Source: Branchiostoma floridae (Eukaryota; Chordata; Leptocardii; Amphioxiformes; Branchiostomatidae). Taken from it: a DNA stretch of 64,000 nucleotides. Of the stretch, positions 23,401 through 35,600 are shown one piece after another. The translations under genes and the position numbers were made by a program. The stretch covers positions 11,757,381 through 11,821,380 of the forward strand of contig NC_049979.1 in NCBI RefSeq assembly GCF_000003815.2, read 5' to 3'. The notes beneath the pieces are model-generated. The model saw nothing but the letters and a program-made list of their open reading frames with translations, was not told the DNA's origin and did no database searches. The number at the start of each line of letters is the position of its first letter. The stretch's first letter is position 1.

Positions 23401-23973
23401 AGGATCAGCTGCCTGGGGCTAATTCCCACGCTGCAGTAGTTCACCTATCTCCACCATTTCAGCTGGGCTTGCTAGATTTTCCCTACCCTGTTGTTTTGAG
23501 AAGATCACTCAACTGGAGAAAGTAGCAACAAGTTTTTGGTAGTTCAGCACAGCCAGGGGTGCTGGCAGGTATTTCTGAAAGCTGATAACTTCTGCCCATG
23601 TTTCAGGGTATGACAATAGAAACCAGGTATGGTTGCACCTGAAATTTACTGCTCTGTCCCTTAGTGTAGAGCTGTGCCTAGACTATACTGTCAGTCTGTT
23701 ACTAAAAGTGTGCAGAAATCTTTATATTGAGTCATTGATGTAACATGGATATGATTACACCTTGTCATGCTTGTTTTGGGGCAGTGATGGCTGTTTTTGT
23801 TTTCTGCTTGCCCCCGTTTATGGAACATAGTTGTGTGTCATGATTTACTAACCTGTAGGCTAGGGTATGATAGGGTACAATGAACCACTACAGTAAAGGT
23901 CATACAGTTTGAAACAAACAGGTGGTCTATGTATTTAGTTACCTTTGATACTACCTTGGTTACAGGTGTAACA
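20402..23973. other. Intergenic region upstream of the collagen-like gene
   Basis: About 3.6 kb with no supportable coding exon. Open frames here (for example 21736-21975 and 22417-22686) lack an ATG and match no family I recognise. It holds one well-delimited element at 21094-21274. An acceptor-like TTACAG at 23960-23965 just before the next start codon suggests that a 5' UTR exon of the next gene lies somewhere in this interval. Confidence 0.4.
21094..21274. mobile_element. 181-bp MITE with AGCCTGGGTACCATC ends and 9-bp target duplication
   Basis: The left end TAGCCTGGGTACCATC and the right end GATGGTATCCAGGCTA are inverted repeats. The 9-bp sequence GGGCGTTAT is present exactly on both sides (21085-21093 and 21275-21283). 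Subterminal GTAGTTCGC and GCGAACTAC are also inverted. Non-coding. A 9-bp duplication would fit a Mutator-like family, but the assignment is inference. Confidence 0.8.
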
Positions 23974-26900
23974 ATGGATCCTGGTGGTGTGCAACCCAGG
24001 CCTGATTCCGCCCTCTCTGAAAGATACACGTACATGTCCAAACTCAAGGACAAGCCCAAAGAGATGCCACTCGAGAGCAACCCCCCTACGTACGAAGAAC
24101 ACGTGAAGCGTCGTACTGATCAGAGCACCCCCTCGCCCACCAACACTTCCCTCTCGCTGGGCCAGGGGGCACCAGAGGGAAGACTTGTGCTTCAGGATGA
24201 CCAACAAAACAGGGGTATTGAGAGTGAGGAGGAGGGATACCTGAAGCCCACGAGTTCTAGGAAAACTGCAGCCGTGAAACCTGCTCCTAGAGTGGACGGA
24301 GGGACGCAGATGGAGATGGCTACGCTACAGAATCTTGCCCATGCCAGTAGGCCAGAGTATGGACAGAACCTTGGACAAAATGCTCTGACTATTATTCCTG
24401 GACAAGATGATATGAGGGCTGGCCAGTTGCAACCTGTTCCCATGGGGCTACTGCTTAGAGACAGACAAGGTGTGCCCAACAGCACACCTGCTGCATCTGA
24501 CGGACACCTGGTTCTCCGGCAGCCAGGAGACAGGAGAAGTGTGCAAGGTGTGGAGAATGTAGCCTATCATCAGTACGAGGAGCTGCCCAATAGGGAGGTG
24601 GACGTGGGGGGTGTGGTCCTGGGGGTGCGAGGACATGGAGGGGGGTCTGACGGGCCACAGGAGTCCCCCTACGCACAGATTGGAGACTTGGACAGGAGTT
24701 CAAAGTAAGTGCATGAAGCTACTTGGTTATGCATAACATTACATACATTTTGTAGTTGAAAACTGATAAGCCATTAGCCAAGGACTTTTATAATAATGCT
24801 ATAATTTAGCCATAATGTATACTGTGCAACTGTATACCTATATCTGCATTTTCACCTTTGAAGTCAACTAAATTTTTATATATGAGCAGATTTCTGAGCC
24901 ATTGAAATTCACTCGTGAATAGACTCAAAATTTTTCAGCGTTGTCTTAAGACTTGGTATGATATGATTAAATTTTACGTTTAATGAATTCTGCATTTGTT
25001 AACCCAACAGGAGAAAGCCCAATCCTCTGTATGTATCAGGCAGACCGGCGCGGCGCAGGAGCATAGAGAAGGGCTCCAATGGTTTGTGCAGCAGGTGTCA
25101 GGACCAGTGGCGAGGCTACCTCATCCCTGCTCTACTGTTCCTCTTCTGTGTGGTGGCCTTGCTGCTGGCCTTGCTCGCCCTCACTAATGCAGTGTCACAC
25201 CAAGGTGGGTCTTCAACACGATTTTTGCTTTTTTCAAACCTTAAAGATTTGAAAACTGCATAGTCTAAATATACATACATACATGTAGATACATGTATCA
25301 CTATTAAAGCTGCATACAATTAAGGATGCTTGTTTTCCAGTTGCATCTAGGGGGAGATGTCAGTGGGCTCTATTGTTGCAGTACCATACTGGATCTGTCA
25401 ATTGAATGCTACTTTGATGATATACCTGTTTAACTTATGGGCTATAACATTACATATGCCATATGTAGGAACTTTCAGGTCCTCTGGGATTTCATTAGGA
25501 GTTCTTAAATTGGGACCCAGCTACTTCATCTGAAATTCTGAGAATAATCTTCATGTTCCTGTTGTAGCAGGTGTCGCTGATCAGGGTGCAGACCCAGGTA
25601 GCACAGCTGCACAGACAGGTGACACCTGGAACACCTCAGTGCTGACCACCCAGCTGGCAGCTGCACTGGACAGGATACAACACCTGGAGATACAGGTACA
25701 TGTGTCTTTGAGACATCAATAATCTTAGTTCTTAAAGTTTATGTTTAATATTGTGGCTTTTCATTGACTTCAAAGTATTTATTTGAATCCCCAGGCAAAC
25801 GGTAACCGGTCGTTTCGTTACATCGCCTTTTCGTTACAGTCGATTCGTTACATCACGAAGTCATTTCGTTACACATGGGGAAGTCATTTCGTTACACATG
25901 GGAAGGTCATTTCGTTACACTTGATTATTATCCTATCTTGGTCGCATGTTAAACGCTATAAGTGTTTTCCTGTTATCTTTTCCAGGTTGATCTTTCTTGG
26001 TTGACATTAGAGACGTGACAGGACACTCAATTTTACGTTTGGTTTTGGTAATTGTTTGTTTTTTATCGTTCGGTTTTCTTCCGTTCCGTGATACCAATAG
26101 ACACATATCATTCATCCCTAACACGTCCCTGTTTCTCATATCTCTCTACTAACACTGTTCAATGTTTCTATATCTTCAAGAAAGGGTATTCGATTAAGTT
26201 TTTACCGGGGAAATGCGAATTTCGGGAAAGTCGGGTAAGTCGGGGAATAATTTGCGGCTCGGCTTAGAAGAACGTTGCTGTAATGTATCTTGACCCGACT
26301 TTGCATTGAATGTTTCATATTTATATTGTCAGAAATACACAACAAGACCATTGTACCATTTGGGTTCCCCACCGACCTTTGTCCTGTATACTATTACGGT
26401 ATTCACTATTACAGTACTACGTACGTGGTGGGAAGGAGGACAATGAACCCTTGCGTCATGCAATGCATGACGGTCTAGCATCAGTTGTCGACAAAGGGAA
26501 ATATTTGTGTGCGTTGTAAGCTGCTTGGTTGTAGGAAATGTACGGAAACATTATATTTTCTCCTTCTAAACTGGCACAAACTGTCCATAGGTTTCTGTCC
26601 ATACCATGTAGAAGTAGAAGAACATCTGCTATGTTACAATCACATTTGCCGCACAGGCGTAACCCACGCCAAAACAAGCGGCGCGGGCGCCATTTTGCAT
26701 TATATTTAGCGTGAAAGACGGCGCTAAGTTTTAAACTTTCAGCGTAATTTGTGGACACAAGTTGTACACAAGAAGGTGAAGAGTTTATCTCTCCCATATT
26801 TACAGTAGTTCTAACTCAGAACTATGAAACGAACGTCTTATTTTCGGCATGTAAGCGGTGTTGTGTTTGCCACGGTTCTAGTCATGAAAATTCCCCGCTT

Positions 26901-29900
26901 TATTTATTGTTGTAAACCCATTGCTGTTACAAATTCCATAGCCTTCCTTGTATTTGTAAAGACCAATACGAGTACTCAGGTAATGTATCTTGACCCGACT
27001 TTGCATTGAATGTTTCATATTTATATTGTCAGAAATACACAACAAGGCTATTGTACCATTTGGGTTCCCCATCGACCTTTGTCCTGTATACTATTACGGT
27101 ATTCACTATTACAGTACTACGTACGTGGTGGGAAGGAGGACAATGAACCCTTGCGTCATGCAATGCATGACGGTCTAGCATCAGTTGTTGGCATAAGAAT
27201 ATATTCGTGTGTGTTGTAGGAAATGTACGGAAACATTATATTTTCTCCGTTTAAACTGGCGCATGGGTAGTGTTTAGTAAGAAAAAAATGGTAAGGAGAG
27301 ATATAAGCCTGAATTTTTTTCCTCGAAGGGGTATTGGATATCGGTTTATAGGCATTTTGTCGGCGCCGAACGGACCAGAAGCCAGACTGAGTACGAAAGT
27401 GCGTGCCCGCCGGTCTAATAAACAACAATGGGTTCTTTACTGCGCGCACTGTATATCAACGATACTAAAGGCATCTAATCGTGATTTATTGTGCACATCA
27501 CAGCATATATGATAAATGATCAAGTTACTACATAACAGATATATTATGTGTAATCTCTCCTTGGTTCAGATGACCGTTCAAGCCGACATGCAGCGTGGCC
27601 CGTCAGCGCCTCCAGCGCTTAGCGGCGTTCAATATCTGCCGAAAAACAAGAAAAAGAAATTGAATTTTGAGTCCCGGCTTTTTGTTACCACGAAAAGTAA
27701 TAAATTTGTAGTAAGAAGTACTATAACGGCCTGACATTAATCTGTAACGAAATGACTTCGACATGTAACGAAAAGACTTCGTGGTGTAACGAAATGACTT
27801 CATGGTGTAACGAAATGACTTCATGATGTAACGAAAAGACGTGTAACGAAAAGACCATGTAACGAAACGACCTGTATTCAGGCAAACACGTTGGTTGGTG
27901 ATAATTTAGACTATAACAACAGCATTGGAGGTTTCATAGCCTGAGTACCATCCTCCATAGTGACTGCTGGCTTAATCCTTTCACTTGCTAACCACGGATT
28001 AGCAGGCAAAATGATTTAGCCAATGGTCGCTATGGATAATGGTAATTAGGCTAGCGTTTTAACAGGCGTACACTGTAATCCAACATGGCCAGAATGACGT
28101 CATATGAAAATCCTGTGTATTCTAAATTTGCCACTTGCAAGTTTAGGAAAAAATGATATAGAATGAATGTTTGAAAGGATGTTGGTAAACAAAACAGAAT
28201 TGTGGTAACCGTTACATCTCGTATCTCAAGACTGCTCAAAAGGGTGCTATGACCTACTTTACCTAGCTAAGATGTTATCTTGGCTTGCTTCCTTGTCTCA
28301 GTTCCTTTTTGATTTCCTGTTGTGTTTGCCTCAGTCTGTGTCTATCTGTTTTGTATCAGAACCAACAGCTTGCTGCACAGCTCAGTGTCCTGGACAACCA
28401 GACCATGGTCAGACAAGATGACTTACAAAATCAGGTCAGTAAGAATGAAACAAACTAGAAGTCATGGTCGTGCATGTTAGCATCATGGATTCCTGATGTG
28501 ATGATTCTTCAGAATTTGAACTGTTGCTTTGTCTTGGAGATGTTTCATTGAGATAAGAGGAAATTTTAGACAGGTTTTTATAGCAAAGGTTCTGACCTTC
28601 GTCAGAGACAAACTTACAGCCAAAATACAGAAAAAAAAATGACATATTAACATTGAAGCATCGTCTATAGCACCCTATTGGACATAGTAGATCTCACACT
28701 AGGTATTGATCATATCTCTGGATTGTAAGACAGACTGGAGGCTAATTCCTAAGTCGAAGATGAAATGAATCAATGGCTTAGATTTTAGTGTGGGGAAAGG
28801 AGTGATGCTGCTGTGCAAATATGGGTGCATATTTTTCAAAATCTAATGAGCCATCTAGATTTCTATTTTTTTCTTGTTTTAATCAAGTTTTAAAATGCCC
28901 ATTTCTCTACAGTGTGCAATGTTTTGCCACTACTGGAAGCATGTGCTTCTGCTATAAGTGATGATTGTTGCTACTTTAGCTCCTGTGTTGATAGTTCAAT
29001 CTCTGTTGTGTAGCTGACTGAGCTGGAAAGGAAGCAGAACACGAGCCTCCAAAACTTGTCAAACGCAGTGGGAAGGCAGAACGGAGTGGTAGAGACACAA
29101 ACCGTTTCTTCCGATTAACAATGGCCAATGTGAAGGTCACATGTTAAACACTAACATACTAACAGTGTCACTATACTCAACATCATGATACACATCTTCA
29201 TGGTGGACCATACTATCAGCAGTGATGAGGCCACACCAATTACATTTCTTGATTTTGATTTTATGAAGAATTCAAAAAAGGATACATGCTGTCAAATTTG
29301 GTCTCAACAACCATCCAAGGGACTGAAGAAAAATGATGGAGGATGGTTGTTCCAGATACGAAGGTCTTGACTATGTACAACTGGATGGAACTTTTTTAAT
29401 GTAACTTGTGGAAGTGGTTGGATAGCCCTTGAGGTTTTACTGTTGCATTTCAGAAAGGAAATATAGGCAGAATCAATTTATTTCCAGCCATTTCCATAAC
29501 ATTTACTTAAAAAGTCTTTGAACCAAATAATTGATGTGGCCTTCCATACTAATCCCCATCCCAGACTAACCTGCCTCATTTCAATGCCCATTTCATGAAT
29601 ATACAAACCTCTTCTTTAACCGCCAGCTCCAAGCCACAGTACAGCAGATATCCACAGTGCAGGACACTCTGCAGACAGAACTCAGCCAGCTGAACTCCAG
29701 CGTGATGGCTGAACTGGACACGGTCAGCAAGATGGAGGGTCCGCATGGGTTCAATGGCAGCCAGGGGGCTCAGGTGGGTTAATTTTTTTCAGAACATTGT
29801 CCTGTTGAGATAGTTTTGGTGGTACTGTATTTATAAGGTTGAACAAGTAGCAAACACTGAATGGGGGGAAACTTGTGTTTCAAACTAGATTCAACATTTT

Positions 29901-30689
29901 CCGAAATGTTTTCTACCATCAAAGGTGAATGTTGATGCTAACAGTGTTGTGTTGTTACTGTAGGGACCAAGTGGCCCAGTTGGTCCAGCAGGGCCGTCAG
30001 GAGTGTCCAGGTTAGACGACTGCGAGTTCTGGGACCACAGCAGTACGTCTGACTTCCTGGGACCTACAGAACTAGACTGGCTCAGGCCTGAAGCAGTGAG
30101 TCCTTGACTCCTCTATACTGTAGTCGTTACTAGATATCGGTCATCAGTAAAGCACCAACTGGTGTGTTATGCCCTGGTGATTCATAAAAAATGGGGCAAT
30201 TTTTTGCAATCATTACAGTACAATGTACTCACAGTAGTTAACTGTAAAAATATTGCTCATGACAAGATTCACTGCACAAATGAATTACAGTCAAACCTGT
30301 ATTAGGGGCCACCTCTACAGAGGGGCCACCTGTCCATAGTGGCCACTTTTTGTCGGTCCCTTGGGTATTTTATCTACAAGTTACCACCTCTATACAGAGG
30401 CCACCTGTCTATAGTGGCCAAATTTGTCCGGTCCCTTGAGTGGCCGCTATAGACAGGTTTGACTGTAATTGCACAAAGGAATCTATTTTCTGCCCAGAAC
30501 CACACCATGATGGGTGTCCACTGTGCCACGGAGGGAGGGACTTACACACTCCTGGAGCACAGAGACCAGGGACAGGGGGTGTCGGAGTACAGATGTGTTT
30601 GTTATGGAGAGGTTACTGACAAAAATCCAAATATTGACTTCCAAAGTCGTAAGTGTACAATCAACTGGTGGATGTGTCCCACTACGTAG
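23974..30689 (+). CDS. Type II membrane protein with coiled-coil stalk, short collagen stretch and Cys-rich C-terminus (556 aa)
   Basis: No named gene recognised. Exons: 23974-24704, 25011-25204, 25571-25695, 28360-28434, 29014-29088, 29627-29773, 29964-30095, 30498-30689. All junctions keep frame. A cytoplasmic N-terminus of about 280 residues has a PPxY motif (NPPTYEEH), Tyr motifs (YAQI, HQYEEL) and a basic run (GRPARRRS). One membrane helix at about 281-302 follows positive residues, which implies N-in topology. The outside part has four coiled-coil exons with several N-glycosylation sites, then nine Gly-X-Y triplets spanning the exon 6/7 junction, then six cysteines ending WWMCPTT. This layout resembles collagenous scavenger receptors and gliomedin/ectodysplasin-type proteins, but I see no SRCR, olfactomedin or TNF domain. 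Receptor or adhesion function is inference. The acceptor at 25570 is a tandem CAGCAG-like site that may vary by one residue. Confidence 0.85.
26281..26578 (+). repeat. Internal direct repeat, copy 1
   Basis: About 210 bases are almost identical to the copy exactly 700 bp downstream. Similarity then continues with small gaps through GGAAATGTACGGAAACATTA. Inside the 2.1-kb element. Confidence 0.85.
26981..27262 (+). repeat. Internal direct repeat, copy 2
   Basis: Second copy of the block at 26281. Differences in the main block are a few substitutions, for example ACAAGACCATT versus ACAAGGCTATT. Low divergence implies a recent duplication inside the element. Confidence 0.85.
27937..28052. mobile_element. 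Degenerate MITE with TAGCCTGAGTACCATC end
   Basis: The left end TAGCCTGAGTACCATCCTCC and the right end GGATAATGGTAATTAGGCTA are imperfect inverted repeats and resemble the clean element at 21094. No clear target duplication is visible. Confidence 0.45.
29228..29262. repeat. Fragment related to the GGCCACACCAATT MITE
   Basis: AGGCCACACCAATTACATTTCTTG resembles the terminus of the element at 37944-38315. Only one end is recognisable. Confidence 0.45.
30286..30467. mobile_element. 182-bp Tc1/mariner-type MITE (TACAGTCAAACCTGT ends)
   Basis: The ends TACAGTCAAACCTGT and ACAGRTTTGACTGTA-type (right end agacaggtttgactgta) are inverted repeats bounded by TA. Internal tandem segments read GGCCACCTCTA and GGCCACCTGTC-TATAGTGGCCA. 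TA-flanked CAGTCAAACCT termini are typical of pogo/Tigger-like families. It lies in the last intron of the collagen-like gene. A truncated relative is at 59148-59222. Confidence 0.7.
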
Positions 30690-30994
30690 CATCACCTGTG
30701 TCATTGCAAGACAGAAACACTTGATTTACCAAAATATGCCTCTCCAGTTCCAGAGCAGGGTTCAGGGGGCCCAAGCCAAATGGAGCCCAATCCTAAACCA
30801 CTTGTTAATGACATTAAAAGCTATCTACTACTAAGAAAGATGTCCAGGTCCAAAGAAGGAAGTTCTACTGTAGTACCAAGGATAGTGGCCAGGAAGTCTA
30901 AACTTGACCTTGGTCTTCTGAAGACGTACCCACAAACCAAATATCATCATACTCCATCCAGACCACAGATATCCGGAGCAAGACAGACAGAAAG

Positions 30995-30995
<1 letters not shown>

Positions 30996-31043
<48 letters not shown>
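30996..31043. repeat. (CA)n microsatellite
   Basis: 48 bases of uninterrupted CA dinucleotide. Confidence 0.95.
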
Positions 31044-31045
<2 letters not shown>

Positions 31046-31702
31046 AACAATGCCTCCATTTTCCGTGCAAGTCTTTAGAACAGTTGGAAGAATGCTAACC
31101 TCAAATGATCCTTTCAACTTTCTGTTGTATTATTTTGCAGTAAAACAAGTGTCTTTAAAGTTTGAGTACACACTACAATGAAGCATTGACTTTGTATATA
31201 TCAAGAATATTGTAACATTTTATGATTTACAATTATTATTACTTGAATTGCAATATGTAAAAAGATTTCTAGACAGGACAGGCAAAGACAAACTCTTCCA
31301 CAACAGATACAATGCATGAGATGTGTTTTTATTAGGTCTTGATGTTTTCTCGCCTGTTTGTTGCCAAGAATTAAAAAAAAATCACTGCTGGAAAGAGTAT
31401 TTCATTTGCACAGCTATCAGGGAGAAGTGTTGTTGCATGTTAACTTGGCAGCCTGACTTACAGTTTGATGTCATGGTATATATCATGGTATATATCATGC
31501 CAAAGAGAAGCTGCAAGCACTGATACCGGTAAACTATGTTCTATCTTACATGTCAGAAACTGGTATGTTCAACTAAATTTCATATCCACAAACATTTAAT
31601 GTCAATCTTTCAAACTGCCAAGAGTTGAATTTCTCAGAATATTGTGAAAATATCTGTCCTTAGGGAGATGGTTACAACCATTAAATGTAACTCAAGACAG
31701 GC

Positions 31703-31708
31703 TTTATT
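31703..31708 (-). terminator. Candidate poly(A) signal for FAM98
   Basis: AATAAA on the minus strand, about 0.9 kb after the FAM98 stop codon. Confidence 0.4.
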
Positions 31709-32629
31709 TGTGCTGTGCTGTTGTAGTCTAGTGAACGACGGACTAGGAAAAGACCTTCCCTGTTTAGATTGAAGAGAATCTGAGAGACAAATAGGCTTAC
31801 ACAATAACCATTTCTTTCTGAAAGAATGGCAAATATTAAATAAGAAATCTTCTTCAACATCATAAATAATTGGAATACACTTGTCATTACACATGTAATG
31901 TGTGAATGTTTCATAAATTCTCATTTCTGATCCAGCCCTTCTTCCAGACATCTAGTTTATAAACCCGTTGTTTGAAATAAATGTATAAACAACTTATAAG
32001 CAAACCTAGTGATGGTTTAGCGTAGTATGTCAGACATAAAAAAAATAAGAACAATACATTTTACTGCCCTGGCTCATTGATCACGGTTTTTGCTAGCTTT
32101 TGGTACCAGCTATTTCACAAAGATCTCCTCCTATCTTTTTCCAAAGAAAACAAAAAAGTAACTGTAATTTCCAACCAGAAAACTGGACTCAACCAAATAT
32201 TCAACTGTCCAACTCCAGTCTTGTCAAGGAATAAGCAATCCACCACTTCTGTGATAGGAGTTAGACAGTTGAAAATTAGAGTTGGACAGTCAAAAATTAG
32301 AGCAAGTGTTAAAAAGTATATTTTAGCTTTGCTTCAGAATGATTTCTACCAATTCAGATGAACTTTCACCCTAAGTATATGATGCTTTGTGTCAGAAATT
32401 AGATGAAATAAGGTGGTCAGGAATAAGTAGTTAATCTGCACTGGACAGTATGCTTATACAGCTCTGACTGGTGAAATGACTTGTAGACTTCTCGTGACAA
32501 ATATTGCCTCAGTGGCACAGCTAACCCATCTGTCTGCTATGTGGAAGCCATGAGAACCTTCTAGAACACTTCCACACTGGTGACAAGGCAACAGCTGGCT
32601 CTGTATGACTGGCCAGCAGCCAACCGTGA

Positions 32630-35600
32630 TCAACTGTAGTACACCTGCCTACCCCCCTGCTGTCCTCCGTGGTACCCCCCTCGACCCCCCTGGAACGCCT
32701 GCTCAAACTGACCCCCCTGCTGCTGGTAATGTTGCCCCCCTCGACCCCCTCCCCACCCGCCGCGACCTCTGCCGCCACGACCTCGGCCGCCACCCCTTCC
32801 GCCTCCGCGGCCGCCGCCATGGTCTCCGCCGTCCGACCAGCCTGTGTAGACAGGAGAACAAGGCAATCAGAGATGGCATTCCCTCCCCTACTCTCATTTC
32901 CAGGCAGATATACCAGTTTGGTACATGTATAAGACAGTATCAGAGCTACCAAAGCAGTGTCCATTACTGCTCAACAACTTTATTCGTTAATTGGAACAAA
33001 AAAAGTTGAACAGCTGTTCGAATTTTCAACAGTGGCACACGCATGCAAGTTTGAATTGTTCAAATCAAAGTATGGAGCCCAGAGTCTTATTGTAAGATAC
33101 AGAACACCGATATCAAACATAAATACAGCCAGCTGCAGGTATGACATAAATGACTGTACCTCCTTGCACTCTCCCTCCCCGAGCACTGCCTCCTCGGTCC
33201 CCACCACCTCCATACCCGCCTGGAACAGAGAAGGACCATTATAAACAATGTGTACCACTTGTCTTACATTAGTTAACCCCTAACCAGTTGTCAAAACGTT
33301 GGCTGGTGAGAAATTTTTGGTCCAATCACCATTGAAGCAGAAATATACTTATATGCATTTATTTATCTACATAATATATACGTGTACATTATTTTCCACC
33401 ATCAAACTGACCCTTTCCTGGGTAACAGTTGATGACAATTCAAGTCATATTATTATCACCCTACTTTGTCCCACATGGAGCACACTGTAATACAGGTATG
33501 CTAAAATAAGGACAAGCTTAGCCAGTGGGACTTATACATTTGTACAAAATGTGATGTACTATACCTCTTTGACCACCTCTGCCTCCACCAAATCCTCCTG
33601 AAAACCGGAGGAAAATGTACAGATGAAAAGTGGAATTGGTGATCCTCAGATCATTACTTTGGTTTTGGTATTTTGGCAAAAGAAACATTACTGAAGCAAT
33701 TTTGCTCCCTTTCAAATGCTTACACTTTCTTACCTGTCTCATAATACAATATCAAAATGTACATTACAGATTGCTGAGATCAATGATGCATACAAAAGGT
33801 AAAGTACTGGTAGCTAAGATGTAAAGTTATGAACAGGCTAACAAAGCAAGGCAGTAACATAGACTCTGTCCACATACCCCTGCCACCGTCCTCCCTCTTC
33901 TTGAATGCCGGCATCTCTTTTGGAGGAGGAGCTCTCTCCCAGGCACGGCCACCTCTGTCTGGGACCTGGACAGGCGCAGGACAAAACAGGGTCAATCTGG
34001 GGCAGAAAATCTACACCAGTCACAAGGGGGCTGCCAATAGCTTCATCACGTAAAATATTTCTTCGGGTACTAATTATTGGTTATGTGGAAGAAAGGCTTT
34101 AATCAGAAATGAGGCAGGATACAGACTCAGTCACATTTCAATTGGGATAACATTCTCTGTGCCACCAAAGCAGCAAGGAGTAGACGATTCATAAACTTGG
34201 TAAAAGTACTAAAAGACGAAGCTAAAATGTCATTTGATTCAAGTGTCCAAAGAACTCTTCAAGAAACTTATTTATCTACCAGACAAAGCTAATCGCAAAA
34301 AAATAGAAACCTGTTAGAAACTACACTTGCATTTCTTTGGATGAAAAATGCTTAGATGGCAATAATGACTCCATACATATGGTTGAACTGAAGCAGAGGA
34401 GACAAATGTGATACTCACTCTGCCCATGAGGACCTTGTTGATGGCACAGTAGTGTCTTGTTGCACCGTAGGAGGTCTTCTGGATTCTGGCAATGTCTGAA
34501 AAAAGTATTTAATAAAAACAAAACAGTAAACAGAATGCTACACCTAAAAGGATGCTTCAGTCATATGCCTTAGCTCCCTAACAGTATCATCCAATGGTCA
34601 CATAATCACAAATACAATATTAGCTACAACTTGCAAATTACTGTTTAAGTAACATCTACTGACATAACTCTGTTACATGTTTCTGCCACTCTGGAAAATG
34701 CCTCTAAAGTCAAATTTAAAATGCAGCTTCCCCTACCTTCTCTTGCTGCCAGCAGATCAGCCAGTATGATGTTTGTCTGTGTGGACAGCCCCTGTCTCTT
34801 GGGTCGGAAAGCCTGGGCTACAGCATCCTCCCTCCCCTGGCAAATAAACAAAAATCGCATCAAAATAAGATTTGATAGGAAACAAACAGTTGATCTTTTG
34901 TCAAAAACACAACTAAAAACTCAGGAATAATGACACATTGTTTTTATTTGCTGATTTTGGGGTTTTGGAAAAAAAGTGACAGTTAGTTTAGTATAATATA
35001 ACCAGCTGCTGGTATGTCACCTGGAAAGGCAGTTCTACACACTCACCTTTGTTCTGTCTGACCAGTTGAAAGACTGTATAGTGACGTCCAGTCGTTTCAG
35101 CAACATCTCTCGACGAATTCTGTACTCTTCTGACAACTTCCTATTAATTATGTCTAGTTGGGCCTGGAAAATGGATGGCAATCTTTTTGTATTGTCATAA
35201 TTCAATGGAATGTTCAATGTGTTTGCATGCTTGACATTATATTGACAGATCCTCAAATGTCTTTCAAATAGATTGTAAAATAAAATTTAAGACTACATTG
35301 TACAAACTTTATGATTTACAATTACATGTACATTCATTTGCAAGCATTGACACAGTAATGAGACATGAAAACTGTAAGTTCTGCTGCATTACCTAGGAAA
35401 GCCGCCAGGGGCCCAGATTCTTATCATTTCTTCATTTTGCCGTTTAACACCAAGCAACGGACCAAATGTCATAAAAGATCCATGAAGGACTTATCACTCT
35501 GCTGTGGGTTTGGCATGCTTACACTTGCAGTAATAAAAGTAACCACAAGATGGCGCTACACGACAGACTCACCCACTGTCCTGGGGCCATGGCACGCTTC

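Larger units (their letters stand above)
25801..27878. mobile_element. 2.08-kb non-autonomous DNA element with long repeat-built inverted ends
   Basis: It lies in intron 3 of the collagen-like gene. Both ends contain GGTCGTTTCGTTACAT in inverted orientation, followed inward by arrays of about 20-bp units containing TTTCGTTACA: six on the left (25806-25922) and seven on the right in the opposite sense (27741-27872). The 9-bp CAGGCAAAC occurs on both sides (25792-25800 and 27879-27887), as expected for a target duplication. The outermost six bases of the two ends match poorly. The interior carries a direct duplication (26281-26578 and 26981-27262) and no long open frame. Mutator-like or Foldback-like ends are possible. 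Confidence 0.75.
30690..32629. other. Convergent intergenic region / 3' UTRs
   Basis: The collagen-like gene (plus) and FAM98 (minus) end toward each other here. It contains a (CA)n microsatellite at 30996-31043 and a minus-strand AATAAA at 31708-31703 that could end FAM98 transcripts. Nothing coding is seen. Confidence 0.45.

Noticed and set aside
30780-31181. 133-codon plus-strand frame with a His/Thr run
   Set aside because: The run is translation of the CA microsatellite; the rest is noncoding downstream sequence of the collagen-like gene.
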